NCBI GenBank assembly: GCA_963817855.1
Contig: CAWFQA010000001.1
Location: 62,001-126,000 of the forward strand
DNA: 64,000 bases
Origin: JAKAAZ01 sp963817855
Lineage (GTDB): Bacteria > Acidobacteriota > Terriglobia > Terriglobales > Acidobacteriaceae
Direction of reading: 5' to 3'
The notes beneath the pieces were generated by a model, which was given only the letters and a program-made list of their open reading frames with translations, ran no database searches and was not told the DNA's origin. Positions 10,036 to 19,603 of the stretch are shown piece by piece. The position numbers were made by a program, and so were the translations under genes. Each line of letters begins with the position of its first letter. Positions within the stretch are counted from its first letter, which is position 1.

Positions 10036-10098
10036 AATTCTTGTCTGACCCAGATTCTTGTTTCACGCGGATTCTTGTCTGATTCGGAATTCTCTGGG

Positions 10099-10124
10099 TT
10101 CTTCGCTTCGCTCAGAATGACGGG
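10099..10124. repeat. TTCGCTTCGCTCAGAATGAC dispersed motif
   Basis: The stretch around CTTCGCTTCGCTCAGAATGA, in the obgE-nadD gap, resembles an element scattered through intergenic DNA of acidobacteria and some other soil bacteria. A weaker relative (CCTTCGACTTCGCTCAGGGC) lies near 7648-7670. The second copy is poor, so the repeat call rests partly on familiarity with the motif. Confidence 0.45.
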
Positions 10125-10156
10125 CGAATTTTGATACCTGCATATACGGATATGCC

Positions 10157-11188
10157 TCAGCCGGCTTCGGGGAGTGGGACGCGAAGGGATCGAACCTTTT
10201 CCGCCAGGCCATATTTCAGCGCGTCGATTCCCTCTCCGGTGACTGCGGAAATTGCGTAAAAGGGCAGCTTTTTTCGCTTCGCCATTGATTGCAGCTTCTT
10301 CAGCTTGTCTGGATTGGCGACGTCGCACTTGCTGGCCACTACCACGCGCGGCTTCTCTTCCAGGCCGTGACCGAAGTTCTTCAACTCGGCTTCGATGATG
10401 TTGTAATCTTCCACCGGGTTGGGACGGCCGCTGCCATCGGACACGTCGACAATGTGGGCCAGCAGGCGGGTGCGTTCAATGTGACGTAAGAATTGTGCCC
10501 CCAGGCCGGCGCCGAGGTGCGCGCCTTCAATCAGGCCGGGGATATCGGCAACGACAAAACTTTCTTCGTTCGGCCACTCGCCCACGGTCACGACGCCGAG
10601 ATTGGGCTCCAGCGTCGTGAATGGATAATCGGCAATTTTGGGTCGCGCGGCGGAGATGCGGGCAATCAGCGTGGACTTGCCAACGTTGGGATGGCCGACC
10701 AGGCCGACATCGGCGAGCAACTTCAACTCCAACCGAAGCAGGCGTTCCTCGCCAGCGTGGCCAAGTTCATGTTCGCGCGGGGCCTGATGAGTCGAGGTGG
10801 CGAAATGCTGATTTCCGCGACCGCCGCGGCCGCCTTTGGCCAACACCATGCGCTCGTCGGGGTGGCGGAAGTCATGAATCAGCTCGCCGGTGGTGTCGTC
10901 GTAGACAACAGTGCCGACAGGAACCTTGAGCACGGTATCTTCGCCATCGCGGCCGGAGCAATTGGAGCCTTCGCCGTGACGGCCTCGCTCCCCCTTATGC
11001 TCGGGATTGAAGCGGAAGTGGATCAGCGTGTTATGGCTCTGGCTGGCTTCAAGAATCACGTCGCCGCCGCGACCGCCATCGCCGCCGGAAGGCCCGCCGC
11101 GGGGGACAAATTTCTCGCGCCGGAAGGCCATACAGCCATTCCCGCCGTCGCCCGCCTTCACCTTGATCCTTGCTTCATCAATAAACAT
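10157..11188 (-). CDS. obgE: Obg-family GTPase
   Basis: The 343-residue protein is intact. The glycine-rich Obg fold (residues 1-158; GDGGNG, GGPSGGDGGRGG, KGGRGGRGN) is followed by a G domain with P-loop GHPNVGKST (165-173), switch II DIPGLIEGAH (215 onward), and the ASKCD and SAVTGEG specificity motifs near residues 290 and 320. Obg proteins bind the large ribosomal subunit during late assembly and respond to GTP/ppGpp. The C-terminal extension of E. coli ObgE is absent, so this is the short form. It reads toward nadD and rsfS, forming a translation and NAD gene group, although repeats in the 188-base gap may uncouple them. Confidence 0.96.
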   Translation of the reverse strand: MFIDEARIKVKAGDGGNGCMAFRREKFVPRGGPSGGDGGRGGDVILEASQSHNTLIHFRFNPEHKGERGRHGEGSNCSGRDGEDTVLKVPVGTVVYDDTTGELIHDFRHPDERMVLAKGGRGGRGNQHFATSTHQAPREHELGHAGEERLLRLELKLLADVGLVGHPNVGKSTLIARISAARPKIADYPFTTLEPNLGVVTVGEWPNEESFVVADIPGLIEGAHLGAGLGAQFLRHIERTRLLAHIVDVSDGSGRPNPVEDYNIIEAELKNFGHGLEEKPRVVVASKCDVANPDKLKKLQSMAKRKKLPFYAISAVTGEGIDALKYGLAEKVRSLRVPLPEAG

Positions 11189-11483
11189 AGGTGTGAATAG
11201 TCTTCCTGCAGCCCGGGAATCGCGTTACTCTCAGTGTAACGCTCACGACCATAGTTCCCGTCCCGCAATGTCCGCGACCGGACGCGAGCTCTAACCTGCG
11301 TAGTGCCATTCGCGCGGGAAAGTATCGTTCGCAAAGTGATGGACGGTACGACGGAAACATGGAGAGCGTGGCACGAGCTCGGAGTCTTAGCGGGCTATTG
11401 CCTTCATTGCATCGCTTTCAGTGTCGTCCGCGCAGGCACCCTGTCGTTGCCGAAACGGGCATAAAAGATTCGGGAGATCGTTC

Positions 11484-14400
11484 ATGCTGCGCTTGCCTCC
11501 CCCACGCGCTTTATGCGCGGTGTGCCTTGTGATGCTGTTTTTTCTGCCGATGCTACCCATGCTCCACGGTCAGTCGACTACGGGCGTGATCGGCGGAACT
11601 GTGTATGACCCGCAGCACGCGGTCATCCTGAACGCGCGCATTGTTGCCTTGAACGAGGAGACCGGCGCGGAGTTTCGCGCCTACACCGACAAAAGCGGCA
11701 ACTATACTTTGGCCGATCTGCCACCCGGCACATATTCCGTCGACATCACGGGAGATGCGTTCACCGCCTTCACGGCAACACACGTCGTGGTGGAGCTGGG
11801 CCGGCGAACTCCGCTGACGACTACGCTGCACATTGGAGCCACTTCCAGCACGATCCAGGTGGGAGCGATCGTGCCGTTTCAGTCAACATATCCTTCGGTG
11901 GCGACGAATATTACGCAGTCACAATTGCAGAACTTGCCTTCCAACAGCCGCCGCTGGAGCAGTTTTGCGCTGTTGACTCCGGGAGTGGTGAGCGATCCAG
12001 AGGGGCATGGGCTGTTGAGTTTCCGCGGCATCAGCGGACTGCTGAATAACAACACGATCGATGGCGCCGACAATAACCAGGCTTTCTTCTCTGAAGAACG
12101 CGGCCGGAACAAGGCGCCTTACTCCATCAGCATGGCAGCGGTGGAGCAATTCCAGGTGAACACGGCTGACTACTCCGCGGAATATGGACGCTCGGCGGGT
12201 GGCGTGATCAATACGGTGACCAAAAGCGGCACCAATCAATATCACGGAGAGGCCTTCTTCTTTGAACGCAACAGCAAGTTTTCGGCGCTGAACGCGTACA
12301 CCACGCTGACCAACTTCGACAGCAGCGCGAACAACTTTGTTACCAACCCATATCAGCCGACCGACGTAAGGCGGCAAATGGGATTTTCTGTCGGCGGCCC
12401 GATCGTTCACGATAAATTGTTTTGGTTTTATTCCTTCGACTACAACACTCGAACTTTTCCGGCGGTGTCCCGCGTCGGCTATCCCACGGCGATCTACGCG
12501 CAGCCAAGTCCGATTCTTCCAACTGGAAATTACCTGGGTTATCGCATCACCTGTGCCAACTTGCCGCCGTACAACGCCAGCAACGGAATCTATGCGAGCG
12601 TGTTTCAATTTGAAGCGACGCAAGGCGCATGCGAGCTGTACGACAAGCTAGACCTGGCTTCGTACGACGCGGGCGTGAAGCAGTACCAGCAGGGGCTGCA
12701 GTTAGTGAACACGCTGACCGGGCCAGCGCCGCGGACGGGAGAGCAGACACTGAACTTTCCCAAGCTGGACTGGCTGGTGAACGATCGCAACCACGCGACG
12801 TTTTCTTACAACCGCATGCGGAGAAGTTCACCCAACGGAGTGCAAACGCAAAGCTCCACGCAATATGGCGTCAACAGCCTGGGCAACGACTACGTGAGCC
12901 TGGATTGGGGCATCCTCCATCTAACGACGTTCGTGACGGAAAACATCGGCAATGAATTACGGCTGCAGCTGGGGCGCGAACTGGATCGCGAGACCAGTCC
13001 CGCTCCGGCCGGGGCAGAAGTTCCGCTGGGGAACAATCAATTCGGCCTGGCGCCGGAGATCAGCATTGCCGGCGGATCTTCCGGCGAAGGCATGGTGCTG
13101 GGAAATCCTGCGAAACTGCCGCGCCCGGAATATCCGGATGAACATCGCGCGGAGATCTCCGACACCGTCTCCTGGGTGCTGGGAAATCATACGCTGAAAT
13201 TCGGCGGCAATTGGGACCGCAACCAAGACCTGCTGGACAACCTATACAACGGAGTGGGGCACTACAACTACACTTCCTTCGGCAGCTTTCTGGCGGATTA
13301 TTATCACGCGGTCGATGGACTGGGTCCGCCGCACAGCTATTTCGTCAATAATTACGCGGGATTTTCGCAGAGCTTTGGACCCGGCGGATTTTTTATCACC
13401 ACCAACGACTGGGCTGGATTTATCGATGATGAGTGGCGAACGTTTTCTCGCCTGACGGTGACGGCCGGCGTTCGCTATGAATATGAGCGGGTGCCGCGAC
13501 CCTTTCTGCCGAATCCGCAGCTGCCGCAAACGGAAAATTATCCGGATGACCACAACAATTTTGCTCCTCGGGCCGGAGTCGCGTGGGACCTGTTCGGCAA
13601 CGGAAAGACAATTCTGCGCGCGGGGTATGGCCTCTTCTACGGGCGCATTGCGAACGGAACGCTGCATTCTGCGCTGACCTCTTCCGGATCGGCCGCGTCG
13701 CAGCGGACCTATCGCTACTCGTCTTCCACGGAGTATGGAGCGCCGCAGTTTCCCAGCATTTTTTTCAGCGTGCCGACGGGTGCGGCGCGAGGAGCGCTGC
13801 CCAGCGCGTACTATTTCGCGCCCAATTATCAAGCGCCAGAAACCGTACAGGGAGAGTTGACTCTGGAGCAAAAAGTCGGCTGGAAGACGATTGTGTCGGC
13901 GAGCTTTATGAGTAGCCAGGGCCGCGACCTGCCGAATTACATCGACACCAACGTTGACAAGGCGACAGTCGGCCAGTTGCGGTATACCGTCGACATCCCG
14001 GGGCCGGCGCTGGGAAAGAAAAGCCCGCTGTCGCAAGGCGCCATCTATACCACGCCGCTGTTTACTTCTGTGCGGCCGAACCATCTGTACGGAAATATCA
14101 CCGAGCTAGTGAGCAACGTGAGTTCCAATTACAACGCGGGTGTATTGGCGATCACTCACCGAACTTCCAATGGGATCAGCTTCGGAGTGAACTATACCTT
14201 TGCCCACGCGCTGGACTTTAACCAGAATATATTTTTGTATAAGTCGCCGAGCAATATTCTGGAGCCGAACAATATGGCGCTGGAATACGGCAACTCCAAT
14301 TCAGATGTGCGGCAGCGACTGGTGGTGCACGCCAGCATATTTACCACCTGGCACAAGCAAGGTTGGAAAGGCTATTTGCTGAATGACTGGGGACTTGCGC

Positions 14401-14834
14401 CTGTGGTGGCATGGCAAACGGGGCTGCCCTATACGCTGGGCGTGGGCGGCAGCGCGCCGGGAGGCGCTTTCTTCGGAGTCAACGGGGAGGGCGGACCTTC
14501 GCGTCTGAATATCATCCAACGCAACGCCTATCGTTTCCCGTCCACGCAAACCACAAGTCTGCGCGTGACTCGACGAATTCCCCTGCGCGATCGCGCAGTC
14601 CTGGAGTTGATGGTGGAAACTTACAACATGACGAATACAGAAAACGTAACTTCCATAGATACATTTGGCTATAACGCGTGTTCGACACCGTTGACGCAGG
14701 GTTGTCCGTCGGACTCGACATCCGCTCATCCGTATCTGGAATTCAATCCTACGTATGGAGTGACTACGAACGCGAACAGCACGGGCACTTATACGCCGCG
14801 GGAATTTCAGCTGGCGGCGCGATTTGAATTCTGA
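11484..14834 (+). CDS. Oar-like TonB-dependent receptor (intact)
   Basis: I start at the ATG at 11484, preceded by GGGAG and opening a signal peptide (MLRLPPPRALCAVCLVMLFF). The 1116-residue protein has a carboxypeptidase-regulatory-like domain (TGVIGGTVYDPQHAVILNAR), a plug domain (YSAEYGRSAGGVINTVTKSG) and a long beta barrel ending REFQLAARFEF with terminal phenylalanine, as needed for BAM-dependent insertion. It would import large substrates across the outer membrane with TonB energy. Only six bases separate its stop from that of the convergent GH172-like gene. Pairing of such a receptor with a glycosidase suggests a glycan substrate, but no regulator or SusD-like partner is present, so the substrate is open. 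Confidence 0.92.
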   Translation: MLRLPPPRALCAVCLVMLFFLPMLPMLHGQSTTGVIGGTVYDPQHAVILNARIVALNEETGAEFRAYTDKSGNYTLADLPPGTYSVDITGDAFTAFTATHVVVELGRRTPLTTTLHIGATSSTIQVGAIVPFQSTYPSVATNITQSQLQNLPSNSRRWSSFALLTPGVVSDPEGHGLLSFRGISGLLNNNTIDGADNNQAFFSEERGRNKAPYSISMAAVEQFQVNTADYSAEYGRSAGGVINTVTKSGTNQYHGEAFFFERNSKFSALNAYTTLTNFDSSANNFVTNPYQPTDVRRQMGFSVGGPIVHDKLFWFYSFDYNTRTFPAVSRVGYPTAIYAQPSPILPTGNYLGYRITCANLPPYNASNGIYASVFQFEATQGACELYDKLDLASYDAGVKQYQQGLQLVNTLTGPAPRTGEQTLNFPKLDWLVNDRNHATFSYNRMRRSSPNGVQTQSSTQYGVNSLGNDYVSLDWGILHLTTFVTENIGNELRLQLGRELDRETSPAPAGAEVPLGNNQFGLAPEISIAGGSSGEGMVLGNPAKLPRPEYPDEHRAEISDTVSWVLGNHTLKFGGNWDRNQDLLDNLYNGVGHYNYTSFGSFLADYYHAVDGLGPPHSYFVNNYAGFSQSFGPGGFFITTNDWAGFIDDEWRTFSRLTVTAGVRYEYERVPRPFLPNPQLPQTENYPDDHNNFAPRAGVAWDLFGNGKTILRAGYGLFYGRIANGTLHSALTSSGSAASQRTYRYSSSTEYGAPQFPSIFFSVPTGAARGALPSAYYFAPNYQAPETVQGELTLEQKVGWKTIVSASFMSSQGRDLPNYIDTNVDKATVGQLRYTVDIPGPALGKKSPLSQGAIYTTPLFTSVRPNHLYGNITELVSNVSSNYNAGVLAITHRTSNGISFGVNYTFAHALDFNQNIFLYKSPSNILEPNNMALEYGNSNSDVRQRLVVHASIFTTWHKQGWKGYLLNDWGLAPVVAWQTGLPYTLGVGGSAPGGAFFGVNGEGGPSRLNIIQRNAYRFPSTQTTSLRVTRRIPLRDRAVLELMVETYNMTNTENVTSIDTFGYNACSTPLTQGCPSDSTSAHPYLEFNPTYGVTTNANSTGTYTPREFQLAARFEF

Positions 14835-14840
14835 GCGAAA

Positions 14841-15977
14841 TTATTTGTGGGCTGCAAGAGCGGCGGCATTCCCCGGGCCGCCGACATTCTGCAGACGCGG
14901 GATTCTATCTTTCACCGGCGGCAACGGAGGAAAGGGCGCGTGCGGCTCTGACTGATACCAGTACGCAACCGAATAATAATTGTCGGAGCGCGCGTTGGCG
15001 TGACCATGCTCGATGGTGGCTTTAAAAGATTTTCTGAATGGGATGGGAGAGTCGAGATGAAAGCGGTAGACGCTGGAGCCGCTACCGGCTAACTCCTTGC
15101 CGACTACCGGTGCGCCGTAGAGTTCGTACGAGAATGGCTTGCCGCCAAAATCCCACGCGCCCAGAATATAGTCCTCGGAGCCGGTTCCAGCGATGGAAGG
15201 AAGTTTGGCTCCGTCGACAAAGAACATGTCGTCGCCTTCTCCCCACCAGCCATCCTGATTCTGCAGCACCGACATGGTGACGCCTATAAATTGCCCGTGA
15301 CCGGTGGCGGTCATCCAGACATAGTTATCCTTGCCATCGAGATTCACCTTTCCGTTGACGAGGGATTCGCCATTACTGATCCACTTGTTGGTCCAGCCGT
15401 GATTGGGCTGGGCCTGGCGATATTGAGCATGGAAATAAATGGTGCCCGGCTGAAGCGGATGAGAATACATTTGATAGTCGATGTTGTAATAGAGCGAATC
15501 GATGGCCTGGTGGCCTTCATTGGTCACGGTGATGCGCGCGTGTCTGGCGAACGGCATGGGGAAAAAGCAGTTCAGAGCTTTGACACTGGCGACGGAGAGA
15601 TACTTCGAATGCCAGTTATGATATTCGCCGAGGCCGAGGCCGAAAAAGTCGCCAATGGGGGCTTCCACACTGGGAGTGTTTTCATTGTCCCAATAGATGC
15701 GAAGCACGATGCGCTTCAGGTTGTACGGCTCGACGTCGGCAATGGTGAACCAGATGTGCGTGATCATCGCGGGCCCATCCGCATCCAGCACCGTGAACGT
15801 GGTACCGGGGGGAACGGTGCGGGCATCGCCATTTCTCCCCGTGGGGTCGGAACTGGAAACGCGCACCAGCTTGTAGGTTTGCTGGCGGGTCAGGGCTGGT
15901 TGCGACGGCAGCGCCTGGCCGACGGCGCACAGCGTAGCCGCGGCAAATATGCAGCATGCAGTGATCAGTTTTCGCAT
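14841..15977 (-). CDS. secreted DUF2961 (GH172-family) glycoside hydrolase
   Basis: The ATG at 15977 opens a signal peptide (MRKLITACCIFAAATLCAVG). The 378-residue protein matches DUF2961, the fold that founded glycoside hydrolase family 172, which includes alpha-D-arabinofuranosidases and difructose-anhydride enzymes. Family features are DGPAMITHIWFTI near the start, IGDFFGLGLGEYHNW, FPMPFARHARI, and the catalytic-region motif IAGTGSEDYILGAWDFG. It is therefore probably a periplasmic or extracellular glycosidase acting on arabinan- or fructan-like glycans; specificity is inferred from family only. It converges with the TonB receptor at 11484-14834, its likely functional neighbour. Confidence 0.85.
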   Translation of the reverse strand: MRKLITACCIFAAATLCAVGQALPSQPALTRQQTYKLVRVSSSDPTGRNGDARTVPPGTTFTVLDADGPAMITHIWFTIADVEPYNLKRIVLRIYWDNENTPSVEAPIGDFFGLGLGEYHNWHSKYLSVASVKALNCFFPMPFARHARITVTNEGHQAIDSLYYNIDYQMYSHPLQPGTIYFHAQYRQAQPNHGWTNKWISNGESLVNGKVNLDGKDNYVWMTATGHGQFIGVTMSVLQNQDGWWGEGDDMFFVDGAKLPSIAGTGSEDYILGAWDFGGKPFSYELYGAPVVGKELAGSGSSVYRFHLDSPIPFRKSFKATIEHGHANARSDNYYSVAYWYQSEPHAPFPPLPPVKDRIPRLQNVGGPGNAAALAAHK

Positions 15978-16089
15978 CGTAGGCAACCGCGTTTCTTAGG
16001 TATTTAAGACCTAATCGTGTAGCTAACGGAAATGCTAACGCAAGCGAGCGGAAGAAGGAAAATCCCAGAACGAAACTTTTGGGCTACTT

Positions 16090-16503
16090 CTATATTTTGC
16101 GGGTGCGCAGATGCCCCTTGCGTCCATAGTCGAGCAAGCGGACATCGCGAGTTAGCAGCGTCAGCCCTTCGGTACGTGCGGTGGCGGCGAGAATGCGATC
16201 CGCCGGGTCGCGATGCAAATTACCAGGCAGGCGCGTGGACGCCACAGCAATCTCCGGTGTGACAGGGAGCAACTGGATTCCCTGGTCGGCAAAACTCTGT
16301 TCCAGCCAACCGTGGATATTGAGGGTGAGCTGCACTCTACCCTTGCTCTCCAATTGCGCAATTTCCAGAACAGAAATCACGGACGCAAACAGTCTGCGTT
16401 CTCGTTGCGCCGCCTCCAACATGCGGATCGCGAGCAACGGCAATTGCCTATCGGCCTCCTGCATCCAAATCCACACATGGGTATCGAGCAAGAAATTGTC
16501 CAT
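16090..16503 (-). CDS. PIN-domain toxin (VapC-like)
   Basis: A 137-residue PIN-domain ribonuclease, the toxin of a type II pair. The acidic metal-binding residues are visible in FLLDTHVWIWM (Asp near residue 6), SVLEIAQLESKG (Glu), and HRDPADRILAATA with LLTRDVRLLDYG at the C-terminus. Such toxins cleave tRNA or rRNA when the labile antitoxin is degraded. The start at 16503 overlaps the antitoxin stop in TGATG, so the two are translationally coupled. Target RNA cannot be predicted. Confidence 0.88.
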   Translation of the reverse strand: MDNFLLDTHVWIWMQEADRQLPLLAIRMLEAAQRERRLFASVISVLEIAQLESKGRVQLTLNIHGWLEQSFADQGIQLLPVTPEIAVASTRLPGNLHRDPADRILAATARTEGLTLLTRDVRLLDYGRKGHLRTRKI

Positions 16504-16763
16504 CAATCCTGATCGGCTTCCCATTCATTGGGCAATGGCGAGATGATATCTCCCAGAATTTTTATGCTTCCTTTGGTACGCCCATAGAGAGATCGAAATG
16601 GTTTGATTTCCGGAGTGGCTGGAACCAATTTCACCACGGGCTTGCCGCGCTTGGTGATGACCAAGGGGACACGAGTTTCCTGCACCTCGTCCATCAGGTG
16701 CAGGCATTGCGCTTTGAAAGCGCCCGCGGCAATCACTTTAGGTTTGACGGCCTTCATGACCAT
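16503..16763 (-). CDS. Phd/YefM-type antitoxin
   Basis: An 86-residue antitoxin. The N-terminal half (VIAAGAFKAQCLHLMDEVQE, then RVPLVITKRGKPVVKLVP) is the Phd/YefM DNA-binding fold, and the C-terminal half (SLYGRTKGSIKILGDIISP) should wrap around the toxin. Two in-frame ATGs exist, at 16763 and 16757. It directly precedes the PIN toxin with an overlapping TGATG. Palindromic sequence at and just upstream of the start suggests autorepression by the toxin-antitoxin complex. The pair lies 100 bases downstream of thrS in the same direction. Confidence 0.88.
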   Translation of the reverse strand: MVMKAVKPKVIAAGAFKAQCLHLMDEVQETRVPLVITKRGKPVVKLVPATPEIKPFRSLYGRTKGSIKILGDIISPLPNEWEADQD

Positions 16764-16782
16764 AGTATATGACCATGGTCAT
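16755..16782 (-). promoter_or_regulatory. probable operator of the toxin-antitoxin pair
   Basis: ATGACCATGGTCAT at 16769-16782 is a perfect 14-bp palindrome. The half site ATGACCAT recurs at 16756-16763 over the antitoxin start codon, 13 bases (about one helical turn plus) away. Spacing and position suit cooperative binding of antitoxin dimers; binding itself is inferred. Confidence 0.65.
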
Positions 16783-16812
16783 GAAGATGCAAAGCAGGAG
16801 CTCAGCCTTTAA

Positions 16813-16843
16813 TCCCACGCTCGATAACGAGGGGGACCTCCCA
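16813..16843. repeat. degenerate palindromic repeat between thrS and antitoxin
   Basis: TCCCACGCTCGATAACGAGGG followed by GGACCTCCCA resembles type B copies of the dispersed repeat. It sits in the 99-base gap between the thrS stop and the antitoxin, where it could terminate thrS transcription. Confidence 0.45.
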
Positions 16844-16862
16844 GCGGCTTGCTTGAAAGGAA

Positions 16863-18920
16863 CTACAACTCGGTGGACTTCTCGGCCACGAGCTTTTTTG
16901 CGTTGGCGATAAATTGATCCAGCGGAATGGAGCCTTGATCGCCTTTGCCACGGGTGCGAACGCTCACGGCGGCGGCGGCGGCTTCTTTGTCGCCCATGAC
17001 CAGCAGGTAGGGAATCTTCTGCATCGTCAAGTCGCGAATTTTGGCGTTCATTTTTTCGTTGCGGTCATCGAGTTCTACTCGTAGCCCGGCCAGCTTGTAA
17101 CTGCTGCTGAACTTTTTTCGCGTAGTCGATGTGCTTTTCGCTGATGGGCACCAGGCCGACCTGCACTGGAGCGAGCCACAGCGGGAATGCTCCCGGCATA
17201 GTGTTCGATCAGTACACCGAAAAATCGCTCGACGGAACCGAACAGGGCGCGATGGACCATGACGGGCTGGTGACGCTCGCCGTCTTCACCGACATATTCC
17301 AGCTCAAACCGAGCGGGCAGAGTTGAAGTCGAACTGCACGGTGGAAAGCTGCCAGAGACGGCCCAGCGCATCGACCAGCTTGATGTCGATCTTGGGACCG
17401 TAAAATGCCGCTTCGCCAACAATGGTTTTGTAGGGAATGGCTTTGCGCTGCAGCACGCGCTCGAGCGAGCCGATCGCGAGCGACCAGTTGTCTTCCGAGC
17501 CGACAAAGCTGGCTTTGTCCTTGGGATCCCAAATGGAAAGCTCGACCTTGAACTCCGAAAAGCCAAACATCTTCAGCACTGCTTCAGCAAAGTCGATGCA
17601 CGCAGAGACCTCATCTTCAATCTGTGCGGGAGTGCAGAAAATATGAGCATCGTCCTGGGTAAAGCCGCGCACACGCAGCAGGCCGTGCATGGTGCCGCTG
17701 CGCTCGTAGCGATAGACGTTGCCAAGCTCCGCCAAACGTATGGGCAGATCACGGTAGCTCTTGGGTGTGTTCTTGTAGATGAGAATGTGGCCGGGGCAGT
17801 TCATCGGCTTCAACTGATAATCGGCATCGTCCAGCTCGATCGGGGTGTACATGTTCTGGGCGTAGAAACCCGCATGTCCACTGATCTTCCACAATTCGTG
17901 ACGCATCACGTGCGGAGTAAAGACCATATCGTAACCGCGACGGATACATTCGTCGCGCATCCAGTCTTCCATCAGCTTGCGAATGATGCCGCCCTTGGGA
18001 TGCCAGAAGACGAGGCCGGGACCGGCGATATCCTGAATAGAGAAGAGGTCGAGTTGCTTGCCCAGCACGCGATGATCGCGGCGCTGCGCTTCTTCCAGGC
18101 GGGCGAAATGCTCCTCCATCTCTTTCCTGGAGAAAAAGGCGGTGCCATAAATGCGCTGCAGCTGCGGATTTTTCTCGTCGCCGAGCCAGTATGCTCCGGC
18201 GATGCTCATCACCTTAAAGGCTTTGACGCGGCTCGTGGAAGGCACATGCGGGCCACGGCAAAAGTCGACAAACGCGCCATTGCGATAGAGAGAGATTTTT
18301 TCGCCGGGCTTGGTGAAGCGCTCAATGAAATGCATCTTCATAAAGTCGTTTTCCGCTTTGAAGCGCAGCAAGCCCTCGTCGCGCGGCTCCCACTCGCGAA
18401 CAAATTTCTCATCGCGAGCGACAATTACAGCCATGCGATCTTCTATGGCTTTGAGATCCTCCGGGGTGAACGGCGTGGGACGGTAGAAGTCATAAAAGAA
18501 ACCGCTGTCGGTCGCCGGGCCGTGGCCCAGCTTGGTTTCCGGAAACAATTCCAAGACGGCCGTCGCCATGACGTGGGCGGCGGAATGACGCACGACTTTG
18601 AGCGCCTCGACATCCTTTTCAGTCAACAGGCGCAGGGAAACGTCTTCCGTCAGCGGCGTGGTCAGGTCGACCAGGCGCTCGCTGGCAGCATCTTCGGCCG
18701 AGTACATGGAAGATTCACTGGCAGATTTCTCCTCGTCGGAAGCGACGGAGACGGTATGGACGGGACGAGCCTGAAGCGGAGAGACCTGGGCGACGACCGC
18801 GGCCGCGGCCAGACGGGGCGAAATTTCCGTGGCAATCGACAGGGGAGTGGTTCCGGCGGGCACGGTGCGGGCGCTTCCATCGGGCAGCTGCACCTGAATT
18901 GATCTTGCATCTATGTTCAT
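16863..18920 (-). CDS. thrS: threonine-tRNA ligase (three +1 frame breaks)
   Basis: ThrRS charges tRNA-Thr and is essential. The start at 18920 (MNIDARSIQVQLPDG) has an AGGAA site and opens the TGS domain. The editing domain follows (HSAAHVMATAVLELFPETK), then the class II core with MNCPGHILIYKN and RYERSGTMHGLLRVRGFTQDD, and the anticodon-binding domain (KIRDLTMQKIPYLLVMGDKE). The frame breaks near 17321 (after VQFDFN, resuming LPARFELEYVGEDG), near 17192-17194 (after IEHYAG, resuming AFPLWLAPVQVGL) and near 17087-17093 (resuming GLRVELDDRNEK). Each requires removing one base. Because the gene is essential and otherwise complete (about 685 residues), these are best explained as sequence errors. 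It is divergent from tspO. Confidence 0.92.
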
Positions 18921-19009
18921 AATGGTTCCTAAATGATCGCAGATATCAGGATAGGTGGTTTTTGCGGTGTCCGTCGAGCGAGTGCCCCGATTCCTGGGTG
19001 AGGTGTTCC

Positions 19010-19507
19010 ATGCATGATATTTCCGGGGTGAGAGCGCCAGTGGCGGCGCTGATCTTTTGGGTTGGGCTTTGCATTCTCGTCGGCTTGATTTCCGGTCTGC
19101 TAACGAGAAGAGACATTTCCGGCTGGTATGCGGGGCTGAAAAAGCCATCGTTCAATCCGCCGAACTGGGTTTTCGGGCCAGTGTGGACTGCGCTGTACAT
19201 CTTGATGGGCGTGGCCGCGTGGACGGTTTGGAACCAGCCGGCATCGCAACTGCGGACTTACGCGCTGATCTGGTTTGCGATTCAACTTGGTCTGAATTTT
19301 CTGTGGAGCATGATTTTCTTTCGCTGGCACGCGATTGCCGGCGCGCTGGGAGAGCTGGGCTTTCTATGGCTGGCGATTCTGGCGACCATGGTGATGTTCT
19401 GGGAGGTTCACCCGCTGGCCGGCTGGCTGATGGTGCCGTATCTGGCGTGGGTCACCTTCGCAACCGTGTTGAACCTGGGAATTCTTCGGTTGAATCGGAA
19501 TCGGTGA
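19010..19507 (+). CDS. tspO: TspO/MBR family membrane protein
   Basis: The 165-residue protein has five predicted membrane helices and the tryptophan-rich TspO signature (KKPSFNPPNWVFGPVWTALY, near residues 43-62). TspO proteins bind porphyrins and other tetrapyrroles, and in some bacteria modulate pigment synthesis or stress responses. I start at ATG 19010, preceded by GGTGAGGTG. It is divergent from thrS with 89 bases between starts. hemB, the porphobilinogen synthase gene, is 3 kb downstream, which may be chance. Confidence 0.93.
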   Translation: MHDISGVRAPVAALIFWVGLCILVGLISGLLTRRDISGWYAGLKKPSFNPPNWVFGPVWTALYILMGVAAWTVWNQPASQLRTYALIWFAIQLGLNFLWSMIFFRWHAIAGALGELGFLWLAILATMVMFWEVHPLAGWLMVPYLAWVTFATVLNLGILRLNRNR

Positions 19508-19523
19508 GGTGCGGAGTTTTCTC

Positions 19524-19575
19524 ATCCCACCCTTCGCAAAAAACGCGACTTCACCCTGCGAAGGATGGGGCACCC
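19524..19575. repeat. dispersed palindromic repeat (type B, long loop)
   Basis: TCCCACCCTTCGCA, a loop of about 23 bases, then TGCGAAGGATGGGGCACCCA. It lies between the convergent tspO and bicupin genes, a position suited to bidirectional termination. Confidence 0.75.
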
Positions 19576-19603
19576 ATGACATTCCACTATCTGTGGAAAG
19601 GCT

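Noticed and set aside
17643..18902. A 419-codon plus-strand frame opposite thrS
   Set aside because: Antisense shadow in GC-rich DNA; no domain, and thrS motifs are on the other strand.
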